Part shown: positions 1 to 8,879 of the stretch, piece by piece
Layout of the letters: each line of letters opens with the position of its first letter
Position numbering within the stretch: the first letter of the stretch is position 1
Assembly (NCBI GenBank): GCA_004369045.1
Contig: ML213506.1
Span: 434,001 to 498,000 of the forward strand
From: Heliocybe sulcata
Taxonomy: Eukaryota > Basidiomycota > Agaricomycetes > Gloeophyllales > Gloeophyllaceae
Length of the DNA stretch: 64,000 nucleotides
Direction of reading: 5' to 3'
Notes under the pieces: generated by a model
Database searches by the model: none
Told to the model about the DNA's origin: nothing
The model's input: the letters and a program-made list of their open reading frames with translations, nothing else
Translations under genes and position numbers: made by a program

Positions 1-441
1 TGAAGAGGCCATAGGAGGGGGCACGGGCGACGCCGAAGAGTCTCTCGGGATAGAGAAACTCAGCACAGAATCCGCGCGGGAGTGCGTCCTCGGGGGCAGC
101 AGCTGGGAAGGTATTGGCGTACCAGTCCTAATTGCGGAAGCGACGGCTGATCCGACCAACTCTTTCTCCTTTTCCTTTTCCTTGTGGCCCGTCAAAGAGG
201 CTGAAGAGGACAGAATATCGCCGAGGAATCCGAGTCGCCTTGAAGTCCCTGTCGTGTTTGCTGGCTGGGGCGGGTCAGGATATGCTGGCACGGGCTGTTC
301 GGGCGCCTTGGGCGTCGTGGGTGTTGCATCCGAAGAGGTGCGCCGGCGCTCAGGCCTTGTATTATGGATTGGAGAGCTTGGTCTGCTATCATGAGACCGA
401 CGCCCGATGGGGACCTGGGGCAGTGCCTGACGCCCTGTCAT
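1..441 (-). CDS. Partial Ser/Pro-rich protein, N-terminus only
   Basis: A frame of 147 codons without a stop runs on the minus strand from an ATG at 441 to the left edge, so the gene continues outside the window. The peptide begins MTGRQALPQVPIGRRSHDS. It is rich in Ser, Pro, Thr and Arg, with a short KEKEKEKE run, and looks disordered. No domain is recognised. Its clean opening through biased sequence suggests real coding, while competing frames in the same stretch are shorter and read less well. A TATATAA sequence lies 26 nt upstream of the ATG. Function cannot be assigned from this fragment. Confidence 0.5.
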   Translation of the reverse strand, partial: MTGRQALPQVPIGRRSHDSRPSSPIHNTRPERRRTSSDATPTTPKAPEQPVPAYPDPPQPANTTGTSRRLGFLGDILSSSASLTGHKEKEKEKELVGSAVASAIRTGTPIPSQLLPPRTHSRADSVLSFSIPRDSSASPVPPPMASS

Positions 442-1665
442 GTTCTATTGCTGCCAGGGACTTCCGTTATATAGCGCCGCTGATAGCAGAGAGATAGCCC
501 GATGCCGGTCGGATATAGCCCATAAAGCACGGAAAGCTACGAGGGCGCCACTCTGATAGACGTGTACGGCATAGTGTTGGTTCCAGTTATCTGAGCAGCG
601 ACGATGAGCACTCACCTGAAGTAGGAATCGGAGGACCGAGTTATAACCGTCCCGTATGACCCTGAAAACTTACGTCGCAGAAAAGCACAACAACATAGAA
701 AGAAGAATTGAGCCTGCTCTCGCTGTAACAAGGTCAGCATATCGTATGAAATCAATAAGACTATTACTTCTGGAGGAATTACTCGCTTTGGGCGTTCAAT
801 CGTACGAGGGAGAGGGGACAGTGATGAAAGAGAAGGGAGGATCAAAAGAAATTCAGGCAGTCGAGCTAAACGTCCTCTCCTTATATACCGGAAAATTGGA
901 AGGCACAGAAAACCGCGCATCATGCAATGTCGACGGAAGTCGAACTTGCATAGAAGATCTGCATTGAAAGTCCCAAAGAAGGCAATGGAATTGCTGTATT
1001 GGGTAGTGGTATTCTTGTCTTCCAACAAGTCACTATATCTGGAACGGCCCCCTCATTTGAATGCTACTGACATGGAGTTCTCCGAGCACTGGGAGCACAG
1101 GGTCCACGACAAAGTGCTCAAGTTCACCTCGGCTCGCAATTTTAATCTGCAGACTCTCGAGCAGTAGCTGGTTCATCTTCTCTGCCATCAGCAAACTGTG
1201 GCTCGCGATACGCCAAATTCCTGCAGAAAAGGAGTGCCTTACAGACGGTACAGTACTCTATACGGTGAATGACTGTGAGGGACGTCAGCTCTGAGTACTG
1301 AGTACGGAAAGTCGAGGGAGCTGGGGGAGATGCAAGGCAGCAATTAAGTCCATCAATGTCATAACTGCTCACGTATGGGAGGTTGAGATCTTAACGTGTA
1401 TCCTCGGCAACGTTGAGAGACTCACACAAAGAGCGGACAGTTGCATGCACCAAAGCACGTGAGCTTGGTGGCACCCTCACGTGGTCCGCGGTCTGTGGCT
1501 CAGCGCGGGCCCCAAAGGAGATGTGCCTCTGCGACCATCGCACTTGCCGTCTGCGACTTTCGTTTATCCACACTCCTGAGACACTATTTCATCTGTTATA
1601 AGCGACTAAATCTCGGTTTGCATTTTCAAACCAAATAAGCTATTTCCATGCTTTACATACTGAAG
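442..1665. other. Intergenic, no gene seen
   Basis: Only short overlapping frames on both strands occur here, without domain signal or convincing splice structure. The stretch holds the promoter of the left-edge gene and the 3' flank of the F-box gene. A CTCCTTATATACCG sequence at 877-890 is identical to the one in front of the F-box gene. Confidence 0.5.
467..473 (-). promoter_or_regulatory. Possible TATA box of the left-edge gene
   Basis: On the minus strand this reads TATATAA, 26 nt before the ATG at 441. That is very close for a TATA box, so either the leader is extremely short or the true start lies further downstream. Confidence 0.25.
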
Positions 1666-3438
1666 CTAGAAGCATAGTGTCAATCGGTTCAGATTGCATT
1701 TCCTCGGAGATTCTAATAGAGTAGGGCCAGATGGGGCATTAATGCGAGACAAGGAAGGGAGGTGTATTTGGGACGCATCACGTCCCCGCTCGTAATAGCC
1801 CCCTTCCTGGACATCAACTAGCTTTGACGGCTCGTCTATGAGATGGATGATTTCGTCGTTCGCAACCACCCAGGAGAGATTGCGCAAATATTGTGGGCCT
1901 TCGGAAGTGAAAGAAATCTTCGCTGACGTTAGTGGCTTATCGGCGTCGGATTGGGCCGCGGCCGACAAACGAGATTCCAACGCTTCCTGAATGATATCGC
2001 GCGGATAATTGCAGCGAACATGGCCAGAAACGATATAGAGATTTCGAAGATGAGGCAAGAGCGATGCCCCGTCTGCGGACCTCCGGCTGAACAAGTCCAT
2101 GCTATGGCAAACAGAATAGGCCGCAGCTGGGCCACAGCAGATACCAGGTAGCCTCCGAGACACGTCAACCTCCTGTATAATGAGCGACACCAGATCTGGT
2201 GTAAGCCTCAGAAGCTCGAGAAGGTCTCCCCTGTTCTCGAAGAATATTGAGCGCACCCTGATATTCAGCTCGGATACTTGAGCGCGGGAACGGCGCAGAA
2301 GACCAACGACAGCCTCCATAGACAATTTGTCATCTGTCCGAATCCCAAGGTCACACAGGGCAGGTAAATCGAGGAACGGCAAGAAACGATCGAGGCCCGG
2401 ACAGTTGGCGACCAATCTCAAAACACGCAAGTGAGGTAACCTCGCCGATTTAGCTTCATTGTCGAGGCCTTGTAGAGTCCTAGTGAACTTTTGGGCGTGG
2501 AAGTGAACCGTCAGCTCGTCAAGGCCGCCGCATTCTCTCAAGACGTCCAATACCTGGCCACATGCTGAGACCGCCAAGTGACTCAGAGTCAAGCTGTCGA
2601 GTTGTCTCCATGGGATACCAAAGTGGCATAGCGGCACATGGCCCGTAGCTACCAAAACCTTTCGCAGAGCCGGGAAGGAGAAACCCTGGAATATCTTAGG
2701 CTCTTTCTGGTACTTCCTGAACGTCGCATCGGCTGCGACCCGAAGTTCTTCGAGTAATGGGCATTCCCTGGTTTGATAGAACACTGGGCACGGCCCTTGG
2801 CTGGATAAGGCGTCACTCAGAGGAAGGAAGAGCCTTCGGAGACGCGGAAGGCAACTATCCAGTGCTTCTGCCCATTCATTCTGCCCATCTTCTTTGTCCA
2901 GCGTAGAAATCAAGGTAAGAAGTGAGAGTGAGAACGGCTCGCTTCTGGATCGGTCCAGCCACCCATTCAGAACAGTGGTGGCACCAGAGTACCGAAAGGG
3001 AGGAAGTTCCAGGGAGCGCCATAGCCCAGGCGTACGAAGTGCCAGGTCTCGCCATAATTGACAAACCTGAGAGAGTATTACTTGAGGAGACTTGGGATGA
3101 TGAGGATAGAACACGTCAGGCTCCGAGAAGACGTGCATTTGGGGAGACTTGGGATGATGAGGATAGAACGCGTCAGGCTCCAAGCATTGGACGAAGACAT
3201 GTATTAAGAGCTCATTTGGTAGTTTGTTGATTGGAAAGATAGCAGCTCGACGTTGTGAAGACTCTGACCGGTGACCACGAGCACCGCTGGTGTCTGCCAC
3301 ATTTGCTCTGGCCAGTATGGGGTACGTTTCTAAGGGAGCAAGGAGGGAGTATTGAATGCGGGATACTGAAAAGAGCCGGAGTATGTATCTCACCGTCCAT
3401 TTTGCTGAATAAGAGAGAGACGTACGGTATCCTTTCAT
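1666..3438 (-). CDS. F-box protein with leucine-rich C-terminal region
   Basis: An intronless 590-residue frame. An F-box-like motif (INKLPNELLIHVFVQCL, near residues 70-86) is followed by LSQVCQLWRDLALRTPGLW, the typical second half of basidiomycete F-box proteins. The rest is a leucine-rich-repeat-like region (LPHLRVLRLVANCPGL, LPALCDLGIR). Such proteins act as substrate adaptors of SCF ubiquitin ligases by binding Skp1, and the C-terminal part chooses the target. The F-box is interrupted by an in-frame 19-residue direct duplication (EPDxFYPHHPKSPQ twice). The family is highly expanded in Agaricomycetes, so the substrate cannot be inferred. A TATATAA box sits 64 nt upstream. Confidence 0.85.
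   Translation of the reverse strand: MKGYRTSLSYSAKWTVRYILRLFSVSRIQYSLLAPLETYPILARANVADTSGARGHRSESSQRRAAIFPINKLPNELLIHVFVQCLEPDAFYPHHPKSPQMHVFSEPDVFYPHHPKSPQVILSQVCQLWRDLALRTPGLWRSLELPPFRYSGATTVLNGWLDRSRSEPFSLSLLTLISTLDKEDGQNEWAEALDSCLPRLRRLFLPLSDALSSQGPCPVFYQTRECPLLEELRVAADATFRKYQKEPKIFQGFSFPALRKVLVATGHVPLCHFGIPWRQLDSLTLSHLAVSACGQVLDVLRECGGLDELTVHFHAQKFTRTLQGLDNEAKSARLPHLRVLRLVANCPGLDRFLPFLDLPALCDLGIRTDDKLSMEAVVGLLRRSRAQVSELNIRVRSIFFENRGDLLELLRLTPDLVSLIIQEVDVSRRLPGICCGPAAAYSVCHSMDLFSRRSADGASLLPHLRNLYIVSGHVRCNYPRDIIQEALESRLSAAAQSDADKPLTSAKISFTSEGPQYLRNLSWVVANDEIIHLIDEPSKLVDVQEGGYYERGRDASQIHLPSLSRINAPSGPTLLESPRKCNLNRLTLCF
3084..3181 (-). repeat. 57-bp in-frame tandem duplication inside the F-box gene
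   Basis: The segment starting at 3084 recurs at 3141 with only a few differences over about 41 bp of core. The period is 57 bp, exactly 19 codons. It lengthens the spacer between the two halves of the F-box-like motif. The near identity suggests a recent event. Confidence 0.85.
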
Positions 3439-3798
3439 GCAAGTGGGAACACTACGTGAGCTAGAGATGGTATGAGGGGCAAGACTCGCAAGCTCTACTC
3501 CTTATATACCGATATTGATAGCACAGCATCTACGCCACAGACGCCAGGTGTGGCGTCCCAGGAGCATCAGGACTTCCTGTGCAAGCACGTTTTATACGAC
3601 TAGAACGCTGTTCTCGGATCTATTACCATAGCAGCCCTGCGAAAAACCGGACGCAATCCATTGTCAGACAATCAAACGCTGCAGGTGCCGAAACACTTAC
3701 CATTACAAAGTCCAGTTTGAACATCGCTGTAGAAAACAAGGGCAGCACAGAGCAATGAAGTACAATAGGCCGAAACCATTGATTATGAGCCTGTGCAT
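3439..3798. other. Intergenic between F-box gene and QRI7
   Basis: This is the F-box gene promoter (TATA at 3502-3508) plus the 3' flank of the QRI7 gene. No open frame of interest was seen. Confidence 0.5.
3502..3508 (-). promoter_or_regulatory. TATA box of the F-box gene
   Basis: TATATAA on the minus strand, 64 nt upstream of the F-box start codon. This is a sensible distance for a fungal promoter with a short leader. Confidence 0.4.
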
Positions 3799-5288
3799 CT
3801 ACAGATCCTCGATACTCCATTTTGCACGGTGCTCAATGGAATAATCGTCTAAATCTTTGACAAGGAAGCGATGCATGGAGGCCCACGCAATCATAGCGGC
3901 ATTATCTAGTATTGTGGCGTTCAGCTGAAGGATGACGCGGCTATGGAGGAATCGTACCTCGACAAAGGTGCAGAGGAGGGAAACTGAGTTGCATTGAGGA
4001 ATACTCGGCATTGTCACTGCAGAGACGTTCGTGCAGCCTGTAGTTCCCGCTCAGCACAATAATCGAAACGGAAAACAACGCACGCCGCTCGACCCACCTC
4101 TTTTGCAAGTACTGATTGCTCGCTACGCCGCCACTGACAACAAGATCCTTAACGGGAAGATTATTCCTGTAACACCATTTCAAGCCCAACTCAACTTTCT
4201 CCTCCAGCTGACTAACAGCTGCTTTCTGGAACGACACAGCAAGCCTCCATCGCGCCTTTTCATCCAGATACTCTATACCTCCTTGGGAGTGAACGTGCCG
4301 TTCGATGTTCGAGTGAGGCCCGCTGTAAGAAAACCCTAATACACCCGGCATGGGAGAAGGCATGCGGAGTAAGTCTTGCGGTGAGAGTTCACCAAACTTC
4401 TCCATTCCGGATGCACAGAAAGCCTCTAAGGCGGCACCGTAGCCTTTAGTTCCCCATTCCAGTCCCAGCATGCGTGCCACCTTGTCGAACGCCCTGCCGA
4501 TGCTCTCGTCTACCGTGGTAGCAAGGATCTGGAATGACTTCACGGACTTGGCCAGAACAATCATGGTATGACCTCCAGACACGAGTAATGTCAGAAAAGG
4601 GAACTGGGGAAGGGACTCCTTCGGACTAGTCAGGAGTGGCGTCAGCGCGTGTGCTTGCTGTGCTCGACATGAGTGAGGTTTCAGACGGGACTAATGACTT
4701 CGGACGTACCATATGATGCACGCCGACGAGTGGTTTCCTCAGAGCAGCGGCCATGTTCTTGGCAGCATTGGATGATACGCTGAGACAGCCGCCGATCCCT
4801 GGTGAAAGCATCTATTCCACGATCACGACATGACTTACAGAATGTGTACACACCTGGCCCTCTCGTGAATGCTATACCGTCCACTTGTCCCATCTCGAGT
4901 TTGGCTTCATCGAGTGCCCTCCGGAGAGCCACTGGCTAGAGAAGAAGTTCAATCCCCGCATGAGTATCTTACATGCCTGACAGCTTACCATATTCTTCTG
5001 GTGCCCTTGGATAGCGACATACGGGTTGATACCTCCGACACTTGCATGTCTAAAAGCGCCAATTGTATCACAAGCGCCATCAATCGACACTGGCCTTGCT
5101 CACAATTCATTCTGTGATATGACAACGTTGGACAAGATTTCTCGTTCAGAAGTGACCACAGCTGCACACGTATCGTCCGCGGAAGACTCCAAGGCTAACA
5201 CAGCAAAGTTTCGCGCATAGCTGTTGGATTTCAGATGCAGGACATTCCCTCTCGCGCATCGGAGAGCAGCGCGCGAGAGCATGCACAA
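3799..5288 (-). CDS. QRI7: Mitochondrial tRNA N6-threonylcarbamoyladenosine synthase (Qri7/OSGEPL1)
   Basis: The enzyme transfers threonylcarbamoyl to A37 of ANN-decoding tRNAs (t6A) in mitochondria. The N-terminus is basic and presequence-like, followed by FAVLALESSADDTCAAVV, the Kae1/TsaD start. Further blocks are GGINPYVAIQGHQKN, GIAFTRGPG, GVHHMQAHALTPLL (the metal-binding HxxxxH region), LVSGGHTM, TVDESIGRAFDKVARMLGL, KDLVVSGGVASNQYL and CRDNAAMIAW. At least six exons splice in frame with introns of about 50 nt; one intron splits the metal-binding motif right after GVHHM. The N-terminal extension and the divergence of the C-terminus favour the mitochondrial Qri7 branch over cytosolic Kae1. 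It appears intact. The start could be Met1 or the Met two codons later. Confidence 0.9.
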
Positions 5289-5524
5289 GACAGAGGGAGA
5301 ATATTCCGCGAAGGAACGAAAGCAGGACCGTACTCGCGACGGTTTGAGTTACCGGAAGTAGCCGGAGCAATCGGATCCCTCTTCACAATCTAGCAGGACG
5401 CGGCCTCAGCCAATTACAGCGATACAAGACGATGCAATAAACATGGTATATCAATATATCTGGTCAAGAGCTATACTCTTCAGCTGTCCGGCAGCGGATA
5501 ATGATAACCAAAGCTGTTTCCATC

Positions 5525-8475
5525 TCAGACTGTAAGGTCGATCTCCACCTCCCCATCATACCTGGATAGACTGCTATCCTGCGAAGATGCCGCACCGGGG
5601 TAAGAATACGGGCGCGTCGGTCCAGATTTCCCAGCATTCAGCATGACGGCGGAAATCTCAACATCCGAATCGCTGAAGATCTCGATAACATCCTCATCCG
5701 AAGGAGCAGTCAACGTCGTCCGCGATGACCCAGAAGTAGAACCAATTGTACCGAGAGCGGGTATGTCTGGGAAGTGATGAATGGATGGAATGCTAGTCGG
5801 AGCAGCTGCAGGAACAGGCCTAGGTGCAGGAGGAGGACTCGGAACACAAGAGACGTGGGTGACAGTCTTGCGCTTCCTCCCTCTAGTGGAAGTGCCAGCT
5901 GCACCACCTCGTGCAGGGCCTCTACCTTTCCTGGCCTTAGAACTCCTGCCCTTACTGCCGGTCATGATCCGCTCAAACATCTGATTGAATGGGTCATCCC
6001 CGTCGTCGAAGGCGCCAAACTGATCAAAAGCAGGTGTATCAAAGTCTACAGGAGCAGTAAATGCCACAGGAAGACCCCTTGCAGGTGCTGCAGGCGCGGA
6101 TGGTCTAACAGCTCTTCCCTTGCCTTTATCTCGACTTGCCCCGCTAGAGCGTCGTGGAGAAGAAGGTACTGGGTAAGAGGTAGCAGGTCGGGGATTACTA
6201 GCGCGACGGCTAGTCGAGGCTGTCAATAATTGCGGATCCGAGCCCATCAACTAACTGGTCGAACATCACGTCAAAGCGGTCTAGGACGCCTCCGCTTTTA
6301 CTTCGACTTGCAGGAACGTCGTCGTCCACCTCCAAGACGTCTGGATCATCTGGGTTGGCGAATGAGAACAAGAAGGCAGAGTTCCCTGACGCTGATGGGA
6401 AGGCTGCTGTGATGTGATTTGGCGCTGTTACAGCGGAATTACTTGCTTGAGAGTTGTGCTGAGCTACACGCCACTCAAGCGGAGTCGATGGACTGCGTGA
6501 ACGTTCCTCGTTTGCTTTCGTTTTTCTAGAAGCACGTCTACGCTTGGGCGCAGGAGCCACAGCATCCTCTTCTAGAGCATCTTCGCCTCCTTCGTCACTG
6601 TCTTCTTGAGTAGCGGCTCTTCTTCCCCGCTTATTGGTTTTCTCTCGCTGCGCCGCCTCCCACTCCTCCACCAGATCCGGATGCACCTGCCTCAAAATAC
6701 TCGCAGGCACCCACAGCAGCATCTCGCTCTCTGGGTCCACCTGATACTCCTTCCCAGACTTGTCCTCCGGCTCTGGCCGCTTGCCTGTGAGCTCCTCGCC
6801 CGCCAGCGCAACAAGCGGCCCAGGTTTGATTGCGACGCGGTACTCGAACAGGCGGTCGGTGCAAACGTGTTGACGTGTGCGCTCAATTCGGACGAGCAGC
6901 GATGGTCCACTAGTAGGTGTTGCAAGGGCAGCTGTGCGAGGATTCTCTGCTGCCGCTCGTCGTGCGGAGCCCGGGAACGCGGCTCTTCTTCGCTCTTCAA
7001 CCGAGTTACCATGACTTGGACTTGTTGACGCAGAGGCATCCGAGTTGCGCAGGTATCGATGCAAGATCCCAGTAGATGTCCCAACAGTCTCTGACCTCGG
7101 AGGTATCAGCGGACCAGTAATCGCGCGGCCGAGCCCGCCTCCATCAGCAATCCTCCTAGTCTTCTCTTTCTCGTCCACCTCCATCGCCGCACGGCGAAGC
7201 ACTCTCATCACACACGCCTCCCACAGCACCGTCCTGAACCTATACAGAATTTTTGCCTTGTATCCCCACTCGAAATGGTCCTCACAGAACCTCGCTATTC
7301 TCGGCAGATTCATGCTCTCCATGTCTCTTAGCTGCACATGATGCATTGCGCGCTTAGGGTTGACGTAGGCCTCGAGGACAGCGAGGTCGGGGAAAGTGAC
7401 GGGGATAGTCACGGACATGACACGGTGTGGCAAAAGTCCGCGGGAGTTGGTGCGTAATTCATTCGTCATTTCCGGGCGCCATTGGGCCAGGAAAGGTTCG
7501 ATAGACTGGTAAGCTCGTCGTTCATAGGCAGACAACAGCTGGTCGCCGAACCCACAGCGCGCGAGGCCGTGGGCGATCTTCTCGCCAATCCCAGCTATGC
7601 CCTATTCACGACCAATGTTACGGCTGCCCGTTCACAGGTACGAGTAACTTTACCTCGTCGTAGTCACCTCCTTTAAGGAGGGCAAACAATATCAGTCCAC
7701 CTCTGGTAAGTCCGATGTTTGGATTTGACTGGATGTCATTCGCCTTAAATATCATGACGTGGTGCTTGCTCTCCTTCCCATCCTTATTGAGCGCCGGCTT
7801 CGACCTATTACCGGAGAGATCCTTGCTCCAGCTGGGTGCAGTAATAACAGGTCAGAAACAATGCCGGACTAAGACCTGAACATACTCACTTCTTAATGAC
7901 CACTTTCGCGCCAAAGACGAAGGCGTCGACATCGTCGGTGAGGATGGCATCCACGACCCCAATCTGATTCAGATAAGCCAATTCCGCCTCTGCTTCACCA
8001 AGAGCCTAGAATCACTCTACAAATGAGAGCCATGGGTCGCGGCATATTCACTCACCGTCCGCCACTCATACCCAAACTGATCCAGCATCCTCCTGAAGCC
8101 ATCCGTAAGCGCATGAGACCCAGACTTGCCCTTCTTACTCCCTCTCTTCACTTTCGGACGCTCCCTCCCATCAAAAATAAAGAGCGGCAGCAGAGGCAGC
8201 TCTGATAACTGAGCAAGACGGAAGAACAACAGTCGTAATTGAGGGTTTTCCCCGCCCTGGCTGGAGTAGGAGTGCTGGAACCACAAACTGGCGTCGATGC
8301 CGATACGAAAAGCGCGTTTTCCCGAAGTGTTCTTGTCAAAGCCGTCTACTACTGCTAAGTGTTTGAGAGACCTAGATTGACCCGCGGGCTGTAGGACCTG
8401 AACCCACAGTCAGAACGGACGCGTTTGACGCTGCAGGCAAAGATCTCCTACCTCCCAGAGTCCTTGCACGCCCAT
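5525..8475 (-). CDS. GEN1: Holliday junction resolvase GEN1/Yen1 (XPG/Rad2 family)
   Basis: A structure-selective nuclease that cuts Holliday junctions symmetrically during recombination repair. The start MGVQGLWEVLQPAG is the classic XPG-N opening. RIGIDASLWFQ and LFIFDGRERPKVKRG give N-domain acidic residues. GEAEAELAYLNQIGVVDA and TDDVDAFVFGA form the XPG-I core, and LLKGGDYDEGIAGIGEKIA is the helix-hairpin-helix. FEYRVAIKPGPLVAL through LLWVPASILRQVHP fits the chromodomain-like C-terminal module of GEN1. A charged low-complexity tail follows. A 46-nt intron at about 6210-6255 joins the nuclease frame in phase to a further Ser/Pro-rich exon ending VEIDLTV at 5525. Without that intron the protein would stop at 6210. 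Confidence 0.88.
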
Positions 8476-8879
8476 GCTATTAGTTCACGGATAGTAAGAA
8501 TGCAAGGTGTCGCTGCAGGAAAATATTGAGGATAGCAGGGTGTATCCCAAGGGTATCCGCCACAGAAGCGCGTCGAGAGGCGCCCACAAAGGAAGTCTAA
8601 AAGCTAAACTTGAGCTAAACGCCATCAGTCACGCGTTGTGTCACAGGCTCTGCCACAACGTTCTGAACCGCGGAGAAGTAGCAGGAAACTCGGGTTGGAT
8701 GCCTCGCGCCACAGTCACAACTGTCTACGCACTTCTAACCCGTTCATTGATTGCCATTGCGAGTACTTCTATACAATGCAGTCTAAACCGTGCAAATAAC
8801 AAGTACAATCCTATGCTCAAGCTTTAACATAATCTGTCATAATATCATGCAAGAACAGAAACCCTCAGACAACACCCAC
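8476..8879. other. Intergenic, GEN1 promoter
   Basis: About 400 bp between the GEN1 start and the 3' end of the NAD kinase gene. Short frames only. No clear promoter element beyond general AT-rich patches. Confidence 0.4.

Noticed and set aside
612-1028. 138-residue minus-strand frame with hydrophobic stretches
   Set aside because: No domain, biased random-looking composition, overlapped by equally long plus frames. No splice or promoter support except a TATA-like core within it.
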